Below, piece by piece: positions 23,961-31,902 of a stretch of DNA of 64,000 nucleotides; the first letter of the stretch is position 1; every line of letters starts with the position of its first letter. The stretch is taken from positions 2,294,001-2,358,000 of the forward strand of contig OZ241366.1 in NCBI GenBank assembly GCA_965199905.1, read 5' to 3'. This DNA is from Ilyomonas sp965199905 (GTDB taxonomy: Bacteria; Bacteroidota; Bacteroidia; Chitinophagales; Chitinophagaceae). A program made the position numbers and the translations under genes. The notes under the pieces were generated by a model, which was given only the letters and a program-made list of their open reading frames with translations, was not told the DNA's origin and made no database searches.

Positions 23961-24265
23961 TCAACAACTAAAAAACGAAAATTTATCTAATGGACTTTCA
24001 ACTTTTGCAATGTCTTTCTGCACCCATACGTATAACGCATTGTTCTGGTAATACTGTTGTGCCCGAGCCGTTCCTGAATAAAGCGGACATCAGTTCCGCT
24101 TTCCATTAAGCGAGTAACATAGCGATGCCTAAGTAAATGAACACTTCCTTTCTTTTTGACGCCTGCCTTTGCTTTAGCTTCGCTTACCATCATTTGTATA
24201 CTTCTGGTGCTATAAACACCGCCATGCTGCCCTTCAAAAACATAGTCTTTGAGTCTATACTGCAA
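23961..24265 (-). pseudogene. Tyrosine recombinase, C-terminal remnant
   Basis: About 92 residues of a tyrosine-type integrase C-terminus: DYVFEGQHGGVYSTRSIQMMV, VHLLRHRYVTRL (box II H-x-L-R-H), RLGHNSITRTMRYTY (the conserved H and the nucleophilic Tyr region). The N-terminal arm, core-binding domain and first catalytic Arg are missing, and an in-frame TAA lies 9 nt upstream of the TTG used as start. A one-base deletion near 23993 removes the typical SPLD tail, which is readable in the next frame (SPLDKFSFF) ending at TGA 23961. It is inactive. It flanks the cassette array and is the natural candidate for its lost integrase, though too little remains to show an IntI-specific domain. Confidence 0.8.
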
Positions 24266-24364
24266 CGACGCTTATTTTAAATGCAACCGGTAAAAAATTG
24301 TTCATCAGCTTTAAATAAATTAATTGATGGATAACTTTGATGGGTATTTGTGATGAATAAGCAG

Positions 24365-24410
24365 TAAAAAACAAACAGGCAATTACAAAGTGCAATTGCC
24401 TGTTTGTGCA
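24365..24410 (-). terminator. Rho-independent terminator of metE
   Basis: On the minus strand ACAAACAGGCAATT, a 9-nt loop, AATTGCCTGTTTGT, then a T run (TTTTTT). Strong stem 18 bp after the metE stop codon. Confidence 0.85.
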
Positions 24411-24427
24411 CTAACATATCTTACACT

Positions 24428-26746
24428 TTAAACGGTTACAGCCGCTCTTAGTTCTTTTGCAGCTTCTACCATTTCTTTTAAGGCAGCCTTTGTTTCCGGC
24501 CAACCGCGCGTTTTCAGTCCGCAATCAGGATTTACCCAAAGCTGCCCGGCTGGTATTACAGCCTTTGCTTTTTCCATCAAGGCTATCATTTCTTCCTTTG
24601 ATGGCACACGCGGCGAATGGATATCGTACACACCAGGACCGATCTCATTCGGATACTGAAAATTTGCAAAGGCATCGAGTAATTCCATTTGTGAGCGGCT
24701 GCATTCGATAGTAATTACATCGGCATCCATATCGGCAATGTTTTGAATGATGTCATTAAACTCGGAATAGCACATGTGTGTATGAATCTGCGTATCATCG
24801 CTTACGCCACTGGCTGAGATACGGAATGCGCAAACAGCCCATGTAAGATATGTTTGCCAGTCTTCTTTGCGCAAGGGTAATCCTTCACGGATGGCCGGCT
24901 CGTCTATCTGGATGATTTTAATGCCTGCGCTTTCCAGATCGGTAACTTCGTCGCGAATGGCAAGGGCTATTTGCGTACACGTTTCGCGGCGCGGCTGGTC
25001 GTTGCGCACAAAGCTCCATTGAAGTATGGTAACAGGGCCGGTAAGCATGCCCTTTACCCATTGCCTGGTGAGTGATTGTGCATATTGTGTCCAGCGAACA
25101 GTCATTGCTTGCGGGCGGCTTACATCGCCGTAAATGATAGGTGGTTTTACACAACGGCTGCCATAGCTCTGCACCCAGCCGTTCTGTGTGAAGGCGAAGC
25201 CATCTAACTGTTCACCAAAATATTCTACCATGTCGTTGCGCTCAAACTCGCCATGCACCAGTACATCTATGCCCGTTTCTTCCTGCCAGCGAATGGCTTC
25301 TTCGGTTTCTTTGGCAATGAGTTCATCGTATTGTGCTTCTGTCAGCGCTCCCTTTTTCAGCTTTGCGCGCCAGCTTCTTATTTCGGCAGTTTGAGGAAAG
25401 GAACCGATGGTGGTGGTTGGGAAGAGAGGTAATTGAAGTTCTTCGTGCTGCAACTGCTTCCTGCGAACAAAATCGCTTCTTCGCCTGGCATCGCTTTCAG
25501 TAATTGCTTCCACACGTTTTTTGACTATTGGATTATGGATTAAGGAAGATGTTTTACGGCTCTCAGCAGCTTCAGTATTCTTCTGTAATTTTTGCATGAG
25601 CCCGTTAGTGTTATCGCCTTCTGCCAGCCGTTTTAGTGTCACCACTTCCTCTATTTTTTGCTTCGCAAAAGCCAGCCATTGTTTTTTCTCCGGTATTAAT
25701 ACCGCTTCATTCTTTTCCTCATCCAGATCGCACGGCGAATGCAGGAGAGAACAGGAAGGAGCAATCCAGATTCTATCGCTTCCCATAGCGGCTGCAGCTT
25801 TATGAATGAGGGATAACGATGTTTGATAATCGTTCTTCCAGATGTTCCTGCCATCTACCACGCCTAATGATAACTGTAGTTTTGTTCTGGCAATATTTGT
25901 ATTCAATATGTCGTCCAACTGCAACGGGCAACGTATAAGGTCAAGATGCAAAGTTTGTACAGGTAGTTGCAATACTGTATGCAAATTCTCACCATAACAT
26001 TCAAAATAAGACGCGAGTATGATATGCAGGTGAGGAAACTTGCTTTTGATGTCAGTATATACTTTGGTATATAGCTTACGTTCAGCATCTGTAAGATTGA
26101 GTGAAAGGCAAGGCTCGTCGAACTGAATGTAATGCGCGCCTGCATTGTCTAACTCATTCAATACTTCCAGATAAACGGGAAGCAGTTTACCTATGAGTTC
26201 GAGGCGGCTAAAATGAATCTCTTTTTCTTTCCCAAGCAACAGATAAGAAATGGGGCCTAATAATACCGGCTTTGTATTGAAGCCCGCTTCCTTCGCTTCA
26301 ACAAATTCATTGATTGGCTTGCGATTATAGAGCGAGAATGTTTGACTGTTACTGAACTCGGGTACAATGTAATGGTAGTTGGTATCGAACCATTTGGTCA
26401 TTTCCATCGCTGTTACATCAAAGTCTTCTTTCTGGTAGCCACGCGCCATAGCAAAAAGAAGGTCAATGTCGGGCAACTGTTTTTGCTCCATCAGGTCGTG
26501 GTAGCGTTCGGGGATGGCGCCTACCATAAGGCTTATGTCGAGCACGGTGTCATAGAACGAAAAATCGTTGCAGGGAATGAGGTCAATGCCTGCTTCCTTT
26601 TGCAGTTGCCAGTTGTGCAGCCGAATGGTTTTTCCTGTTTGTAATAGCTGCTGTACAGGAACCCTGCCTGCCCAATACTGTTCGGAAGCTTTTTTCAGCT
26701 CGCGTTGGCTGCCTATCCTCGGGTAGCCAAGATTGTGTGTTTGCAT
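24428..26746 (-). CDS. metE: Cobalamin-independent methionine synthase
   Basis: Transfers the methyl group of 5-methyl-tetrahydrofolate (polyglutamate) to homocysteine, giving methionine, without B12. The 772 residues comprise the N-terminal barrel (MQTHNLGYPRIGSQRELKKASEQYW at the start) and the C-terminal barrel (FPTTTIGSFPQTAEIRSWR). Zinc/homocysteine ligands are visible: HTHMCYSEF (His and Cys near 658), a Glu in ITIECSRSQMELLDA and PDCGLKTRGW (Cys near 742). Length is normal. An upstream cobalamin riboswitch should shut it off when B12 is present. A terminator follows. Confidence 0.98.
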   Translation of the reverse strand: MQTHNLGYPRIGSQRELKKASEQYWAGRVPVQQLLQTGKTIRLHNWQLQKEAGIDLIPCNDFSFYDTVLDISLMVGAIPERYHDLMEQKQLPDIDLLFAMARGYQKEDFDVTAMEMTKWFDTNYHYIVPEFSNSQTFSLYNRKPINEFVEAKEAGFNTKPVLLGPISYLLLGKEKEIHFSRLELIGKLLPVYLEVLNELDNAGAHYIQFDEPCLSLNLTDAERKLYTKVYTDIKSKFPHLHIILASYFECYGENLHTVLQLPVQTLHLDLIRCPLQLDDILNTNIARTKLQLSLGVVDGRNIWKNDYQTSLSLIHKAAAAMGSDRIWIAPSCSLLHSPCDLDEEKNEAVLIPEKKQWLAFAKQKIEEVVTLKRLAEGDNTNGLMQKLQKNTEAAESRKTSSLIHNPIVKKRVEAITESDARRRSDFVRRKQLQHEELQLPLFPTTTIGSFPQTAEIRSWRAKLKKGALTEAQYDELIAKETEEAIRWQEETGIDVLVHGEFERNDMVEYFGEQLDGFAFTQNGWVQSYGSRCVKPPIIYGDVSRPQAMTVRWTQYAQSLTRQWVKGMLTGPVTILQWSFVRNDQPRRETCTQIALAIRDEVTDLESAGIKIIQIDEPAIREGLPLRKEDWQTYLTWAVCAFRISASGVSDDTQIHTHMCYSEFNDIIQNIADMDADVITIECSRSQMELLDAFANFQYPNEIGPGVYDIHSPRVPSKEEMIALMEKAKAVIPAGQLWVNPDCGLKTRGWPETKAALKEMVEAAKELRAAVTV

Positions 26747-26924
26747 TTGTTTGCTTTTTTAAATGAATGAAAAAGCTCTTTGCACACTTCGCAATGCTGT
26801 TATGAGAAAGATGAACGAACCGGCTTTACACAAGTTTCCCCCACCGCTTATGATCAAACGGTATCATGAGAAAACACATCAGCCTGATCCGTTGCTTCAA
26901 TCCGCGAAAGCATTGTCAATGATA

Positions 26925-27095
26925 ATACAGGCAGGTCTCCTGGCTTGTAACGGTTTTACCATCCTTCCCATTTCGATTGCTCGGAACAGTGGATAACAAG
27001 GGTAAAACCTTTTCGTGTTACTTACAGTTGCGGGACAGCCAATGGTTTGCACATTGTTCCCTATTAATCCCGGCACTACCCGGGAACCTTTATTA
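26925..27095 (-). ncRNA. Cobalamin riboswitch controlling metE
   Basis: Reading leftwards: a GGTTCCCGGGTAGTGCCGGG-type start near 27090, then ACCATTGGCTGTCCCGCAAC followed by TGTAAGTAACACG, matching the family's RCWGTCCCGCNACTGT core, and at the 3' end AGCCAGGAGACCTGCC. These are the diagnostic conserved blocks of AdoCbl/B12 riboswitches. Its position 180 bp ahead of metE fits the known logic of repressing the B12-independent synthase when cobalamin is available. Confidence 0.93.
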
Positions 27096-27615
27096 TTGAT
27101 GAAGAAAGTAAGAAAGAACTGCAGGCAAAAGTAAAGGGACGAGGTATCCGATACATCAAATGCTTTTTACTAACCGTGCTTAATAAATTGAGTTACGAAA
27201 TATTTGTATTGATTTTTTTCATATTGTAGAATGAAAGTATTATTCTGAATTAAAAAAAAGAATAAAAAACTATCATTACCACTTGTCTTTTAAACTTCAT
27301 TATTGTTTGATTGTTTTATTAATCAATTGGTAATACACCGCCATAATGCTTTTTCTTTACTTATTAAAGACACAACCACCCTTCAATTGTGATCTTACCT
27401 TTTCCTACTGTTTTCCATTCTGCTTTACGGTAATTTTCCCTTTCCTCCCGGCCGGATGATGGTAAGGCAGCATCCATCCGTCGCAAGGCTTTCGATACAC
27501 ATGAGAAAAAAATTTCGGTTGTAAACATGGCTTTGTTATGCAAACCGAATGTAAGCAGGCTGTCAAGAAATAAGAGATATTGATTGCTTTTACTTACAGC
27601 GGCCACCAATCGGTT
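27096..27615. other. Long spacer with a weak ORF (27364-27609, minus)
   Basis: 520 bp between the riboswitch and the FAD oxidoreductase. An 81-residue leftward frame from TTG 27609 (AVSKSNQYLLFLDSLLTFGLHNKAMFTTE...) starts 6 bp after the FAD gene, but it has no recognisable domain and a TTG start. It may be translational noise. The rest is AT-rich, and I see no terminator. Confidence 0.3.
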
Positions 27616-28743
27616 TTATATGATGACTGATAATGTTTCTTCGGCAAACCCGAACGATAAAGTCATGCCTGCGCCGCCTAAGCCATTCAGTATAACAACA
27701 CCTTCTTCGGGCTGATAAACAAAATCGGTTTTACCATCGGTTTTCTTTGGGTAAATGCCATTCCAGCTTTGCTGCAAATTCCAGTTTTTAAATTGCGCAA
27801 ACCGCTTCAGATAATCAATAATAAGCTGGTTGATGAACTGCTTGTCAAACGGCTCATGAACCAATCCGTATTCATGGCTATCGCCGATGGTAAGTTCACT
27901 TTCACCGTTCTGCGATACCATTACATGAATGCCCCATTTGAGATAACCGGGCATCGTTTCCTGATAGTGATTGCGCAGTAGTGCAAGGGCAGCAGAAGCT
28001 TCAAAGCTTTTGTAATGAATGAGTGATAAGCCGCCGCAGAGAGAAGGCCCGATACTCCAGTTACCAGGCTGCGCTGCGAGGCGCATCATCTGTAACTTGC
28101 ATTTTGTAAAATGGCTTTGTGCGAATACCTCCGGATAGAGTGTTTCAAAATCGGCACCGCTGCAAACGCACACCAGGTCGGCACTCCAGCGGTTATCTCC
28201 CGAAAATACATTAGGGTAAGAAACATAAGTAACGGCTGTATTGAAATGAAAAACGACACCGTATTTACTGCTGAGATAAGCCGGCATTTTTTCTATGGCT
28301 ATACGCGATTCAACAATCATTTCATCGCCGCTCCACAACGCGCCAAGCAAGCCATCGGGCTTTGCGGCTTCGCTTTTCTGCAAGGATTCTTCCCTGTTGA
28401 GAACGGCTACAGGACGCGTACCTTTCATCGCTTCTGCAAACTCATTTACTACCTGCCATTCCAGCTCGTTATAACACAGGTGAAGACTGCCGCCTTCCTT
28501 GTACCAAAGCCCGGCTTCGTTACAGATTTCTTTCCATACAGATTTGCTTCGCAAGGCGCGCTCATACATCACTCCTTCCGGCTGACCAATGGGCCACAAC
28601 ATCCCAAAATTGCGGATGGATGCACCAACTGCTCTTTCGTTTCTTTCAAATACGGTAACGCTGTAGTTTTTTTCCGCCAGGTATCTTGCGGCAGCCAATC
28701 CTACAATACCGGCACCAATCACAATTGCTGTTTTACGCGGCAT
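27616..28743 (-). CDS. FAD-dependent oxidoreductase of the phosphonate-operon type (TIGR03364-like)
   Basis: 375 residues, DAO/glycine-oxidase fold: KTAIVIGAGIVGLAAARYLAEKNYSVTVFERN is the FAD-binding GxGxxG motif. RNFGMLWPIGQPEG and the C-terminal GVVILNGLGGAGMTLSFGFAEE complete the family pattern. Enzymes of this type oxidise amines, and this subfamily is recurrently found with phosphonate-degradation genes, so an (N-substituted) aminophosphonate is the likely substrate (inference). Its start overlaps the end of the DUF5690 transporter gene by 11 bp. It is the last gene of the operon. Confidence 0.85.
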   Translation of the reverse strand: MPRKTAIVIGAGIVGLAAARYLAEKNYSVTVFERNERAVGASIRNFGMLWPIGQPEGVMYERALRSKSVWKEICNEAGLWYKEGGSLHLCYNELEWQVVNEFAEAMKGTRPVAVLNREESLQKSEAAKPDGLLGALWSGDEMIVESRIAIEKMPAYLSSKYGVVFHFNTAVTYVSYPNVFSGDNRWSADLVCVCSGADFETLYPEVFAQSHFTKCKLQMMRLAAQPGNWSIGPSLCGGLSLIHYKSFEASAALALLRNHYQETMPGYLKWGIHVMVSQNGESELTIGDSHEYGLVHEPFDKQFINQLIIDYLKRFAQFKNWNLQQSWNGIYPKKTDGKTDFVYQPEEGVVILNGLGGAGMTLSFGFAEETLSVII

Positions 28744-30043
28744 ATGCAGATGTTATGTTTTCCCTTTGCGGCGATTCATATTTTCTTTTAAAATAAACAG
28801 CCGCTATGATGGTGGCGAAAAGGCCAAACAAGGAAATAAACAGAACGAGATTTATGAAAAAAGTAGTCCATGATACATGCAGGCCGAAAAACTGTTTTGC
28901 CAGCAGCACAAGCACACTTCCCAGGTAGCCGAACGAATCGGAGATGTACATGAGAAACCCGACATTGCTTTTTACTTTGAAAGAGGCAATCATGCGTTCG
29001 TAATACAAAGCATTAAACGGCACATAACTCAGGTATAAGCCAGTTCCTACAAGTGTCATCCAGAGCACTGCCGTGATACTTTGGTTTTTAAATAAAACCG
29101 TTGCCAGCAAGGCTATTACATAACCCGCTGCTATAATGTAGTGATTCATCAGGAAGGCTTTGATATTGTTTTTTATAAACACCAGCGAAGCCATGCAGAG
29201 CAGCACGATAAGTGATATGATGGTTTCGGTTTCTGCAAATATGTCGGGCTGGTTGCCATAGCCAAGTTCTATCCACAATTCGTTGGAAAAATTGTCCCTG
29301 AAATCGCGGAGTACCGTAAGAAGAATATAAGAGGCAACGATGATGATGATGCCCGGCAGAAACGTGGTTACAAAATATTTTCTCTCTGTTCTGGTCATCG
29401 GCTGCCGTATGGTGCGGCTTGCAATGTCCTGTTCTGTTGGTGGCGGCACGTGGTTCAGCAGCCACACAAACAATATCGTTGGCAAAAGGAATAAAGCGCC
29501 GGTAACAAAAGGCATCCACATTTCGGAAAGATGGTTATTGACGACGAGACTTTTGCCTACAGTTTTTACCACGCCTGATGAAAAAATAAAACTGACGGAA
29601 AGCACCGTTCCCATAAATTCGGTAGCCCGCCTGCCCTCGAGGTAGCTGAATACAAGACCCCACACCAGCCCGAGCGGAAAGCCATTCAACAAAAGAAAAA
29701 TAATGCCGTAGGGAACTGGTACAATGGCAAACAGAAACAGGGCAATCCAGGCTATAAAAATAATAATGAGGATGCTGATGGCACGCTTGCTTTTATTAAG
29801 ACCTGAGATAAAGCGAATACCATAAAACTTACTTAGCATATAGCCAACAACCTGCGCTATTACCAGCCATACTTTATAAGGAATGGCTAAGAAATACAGA
29901 TTGCTGAAACCCGCAGCCGTAAAGGGCTTGCGAAACGCATACATGCAAAAGTAAACACCAAACGCACACACGGCAGCATATACCGAAGTAAGTGCTGCCG
30001 GCGCATTCATCAACCGTTTTTCCAAAGCCCGCGAATGAAGCAT
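28733..30043 (-). CDS. MFS-type transporter, DUF5690 family
   Basis: About 436 residues from ATG 30043 (MLHSRALEKRLMNAPAAL). The frame extends to 30073 but would overlap the HAD gene, so I chose the ATG after its stop. Twelve or so membrane segments are visible (e.g. SVYAAVCAFGVYFCMYAF, LIIIFIAWIALFLFAIVPV, ITVLSFIFSS-like stretches, FFINLVLFISLFGLFATIIAAVYF). RKPFTAAGF near residue 50 is typical of the organophosphate:antiporter branch. It lies between the phosphonatase-like HAD and the FAD enzyme, so uptake of a phosphonate or efflux of a product is likely. Confidence 0.85.
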   Translation of the reverse strand: MLHSRALEKRLMNAPAALTSVYAAVCAFGVYFCMYAFRKPFTAAGFSNLYFLAIPYKVWLVIAQVVGYMLSKFYGIRFISGLNKSKRAISILIIIFIAWIALFLFAIVPVPYGIIFLLLNGFPLGLVWGLVFSYLEGRRATEFMGTVLSVSFIFSSGVVKTVGKSLVVNNHLSEMWMPFVTGALFLLPTILFVWLLNHVPPPTEQDIASRTIRQPMTRTERKYFVTTFLPGIIIIVASYILLTVLRDFRDNFSNELWIELGYGNQPDIFAETETIISLIVLLCMASLVFIKNNIKAFLMNHYIIAAGYVIALLATVLFKNQSITAVLWMTLVGTGLYLSYVPFNALYYERMIASFKVKSNVGFLMYISDSFGYLGSVLVLLAKQFFGLHVSWTTFFINLVLFISLFGLFATIIAAVYFKRKYESPQRENITSAYAA

Positions 30044-30050
30044 GTGGCTA

Positions 30051-30740
30051 TCAGTTGTTTGAAATAATGGCAACCAGTTCTTTCATATCATCTATGATAA
30101 AAGATGGTTGGCAAGGTTCTAATTCTTCACGTGTAAATGCGCCCGTGGTTACCGCTATTGAATACCGGCAGCCTGCATTTTTACCTTCCTGCACATCCAC
30201 TTCGGTATCGCCCACTTTTATAACCTGCGCAGCATCACCAATGCCAGCTTCATTCATCATGCGTTGAATCATGAAGGATTGCGGGCGTCCTGCAGGCACT
30301 TCATCGCTCGATACCACGTAGTCAATTACGCCATCCTCCAGCCAGCCAATACGCTGCAAAATGACATCGGTTATGTGTTTTGAAAAGCCGGTATCCAACC
30401 CAATCTTCACATTATTTTTTTTGAGGAAAGAAAATACAGCCAGCACATTCGGCAAAGGAACAATCTCATCCGCGTTGCGGTAATATTGCAGCATCAGCTC
30501 CAGGAAGCGTTCATGAATGGCATCAATATAATCGTCCGTAATGCGTTCCTGGTTTTCTTCGTATTCCGTAACAATTTTCCGTATCGCTTCCGGTTTTTTA
30601 TAACCCATCAGCGCATTTATTTTTTCTCTTGGTACCGTGTAGCCATACTCTTTCAACGCGTTCCAAAATGCTGAGGCAATTTCACCTTTATCCTGTAGGG
30701 TAGTGCCTGCAATGTCGAATACAACAAGCTTGATGTTCAT
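30051..30740 (-). CDS. HAD-superfamily phosphonatase-like hydrolase (PhnX-like)
   Basis: 229 residues: motif I LVVFDIAGTT (nucleophile Asp, general acid position changed to Ala-Gly as in phosphonatase-like enzymes), MGYKKPEAI near residue 46 where PhnX carries its Schiff-base lysine, the helical cap (about 20-90), motif II LDTGFSK and motif IV VIKVGDTEVDVQEGKNAG. It would hydrolyse the C-P bond of a phosphonoaldehyde or a related phosphate ester. It is the second gene of the operon after the PhnZ-like HD gene. Exact substrate is not decidable here. Confidence 0.88.
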   Translation of the reverse strand: MNIKLVVFDIAGTTLQDKGEIASAFWNALKEYGYTVPREKINALMGYKKPEAIRKIVTEYEENQERITDDYIDAIHERFLELMLQYYRNADEIVPLPNVLAVFSFLKKNNVKIGLDTGFSKHITDVILQRIGWLEDGVIDYVVSSDEVPAGRPQSFMIQRMMNEAGIGDAAQVIKVGDTEVDVQEGKNAGCRYSIAVTTGAFTREELEPCQPSFIIDDMKELVAIISNN

Positions 30741-30884
30741 GTAAATTGTATTAAGTATGGTGTAGTATATATTAAGAATTAAGTAGTAAATATGATGTAT
30801 TGCAAGTTTCAGAACAAATGCTTTGGATTTCTGAAATCGATAAATAAATAGTAATTGTATGATGCCTGATACTTACTGCAATCA

Positions 30885-31472
30885 TTAATTCCTGTTGCCC
30901 AGGTAATCTTCCATATAATTTTTAAACAGGCTCATCGGCAACAGGACAGCATTGTAATCTTTGGCTCCTTCATCCCACAATCTCACCTGTATTATTTCAT
31001 TAAAAAAAGGATATTGCCGGAAAGCTTCTGCTTCATCCTTCGTCATGGGTCCACCCTGCCAGCGCAACGTTTCCCAACTGGCGGGCGACAGCTTCGATGA
31101 ATATGTTTCATCCGTAGTCACGAGGTAACGCTTGGCAGCTACATGACCGTTCACTACCGCACACACACGCTCGCTAAAGCCTTTGTTTTTTAAATATTTC
31201 GCACCGATGCCTTCATGGTTTACAGAGCCAAAACCGCCCATGTCACCTGCTTTACTTTTATGCCCGAGCAGGTGTCCGATATCATGAAGAAAAGCGCCTA
31301 ATACCAATTCCTGGTCGGCATTTGCCTGCATGGCAAGCATGGCGCATTGCACCATGTGCGAGGTTTGTGTTACCGGTTCACCGTCATAATCAGTATTGCC
31401 ATATCCGGCAAACAAATTCATAATTTCTTTGGCCGCTTCTTTTGCGTTTATCAGTTGTTCCTGCTTCGTCAT
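30885..31472 (-). CDS. HD-domain protein, PhnZ-like phosphonate oxygenase (TIGR03276-like)
   Basis: 195 residues from ATG 31472 (MTKQEQLINAKEAAKEIMNLFAGYG). The frame runs up to 31643 but that part has no family match. It contains TSHMVQCAMLA (first His ligand), the HD doublet in GAFLHDIGHLLG, NHEGIGAKYL and VNGHVAAKRYLV, the His/Asp set of the mixed-valent diiron HD oxygenases. PhnZ cleaves the C-P bond of hydroxylated 2-aminoethylphosphonate. Its presence with the HAD, transporter and FAD genes on one strand supports phosphonate catabolism. It is followed by the HAD gene 145 bp downstream. Confidence 0.85.
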   Translation of the reverse strand: MTKQEQLINAKEAAKEIMNLFAGYGNTDYDGEPVTQTSHMVQCAMLAMQANADQELVLGAFLHDIGHLLGHKSKAGDMGGFGSVNHEGIGAKYLKNKGFSERVCAVVNGHVAAKRYLVTTDETYSSKLSPASWETLRWQGGPMTKDEAEAFRQYPFFNEIIQVRLWDEGAKDYNAVLLPMSLFKNYMEDYLGNRN

Positions 31473-31512
31473 AGTGATTATATCATCGTACATTACGATC
31501 ATCAATACCGGA

Positions 31513-31788
31513 TTATTTTTTTGTGATGCTGCTGATGGGCTGCGCCGTTTGGTGATCGGGCTTAAAGCTAAGACCGAGCAGCGACGAAATGGTAGTAGCC
31601 AGTTGGCGCTGATACAATTGTCCCGGCTGCTTTTGCTCACCATTTGCTTTGGTATCTGGTCCTACGGCTGCCAGCCATATCTGGTTGCTGCCTTTTGTTT
31701 TTTGTCCGTGGTCTCTCCACTCATCCTTTATTTCATCGCCACAAATACTAATCAGAATAAAAAGCAAAATGCCGGATGAAATCTTCAT
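31513..31788 (-). pseudogene. Alkaline-phosphatase-superfamily gene, collapsed by internal deletion
   Basis: From ATG 31788 a signal peptide MKISSGILLFILIS is fused straight to GDEIKDEWRDHGQKTKGSNQIWLAAVGPDTKA...GQLYQRQLATTISSLLGLSFKPDH, which is the last ~70 residues of alkaline phosphatase/phosphonoacetate-hydrolase-like enzymes (the metal-binding H in DHGQ and the GPDT motif are recognisable). The catalytic Thr/Ser domain is absent, so about 300 residues have been deleted in frame. It lies between SusD and the HD gene on the same strand, where these loci often carry such an enzyme. Confidence 0.75.
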
Positions 31789-31902
31789 AAATACACTGTT
31801 CCTGTTGCTTTTAAAAGTCAGGCAAAACTTGAACAAGATTCGCCTTTTACTTACTGAGAAAAAATTAAAACTGCTTGTATGATCAGGATGATAGTTCTAT
31901 TG

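Noticed and set aside
27364..27609. 81-residue ORF after the FAD oxidoreductase as a gene
   Set aside because: TTG start, no domain, no partner. Kept only as a remark on the spacer.
31396..31779. Rightward ORF across the HD gene and phosphatase remnant
   Set aside because: It is the reverse-strand shadow of two recognisable leftward coding sequences.
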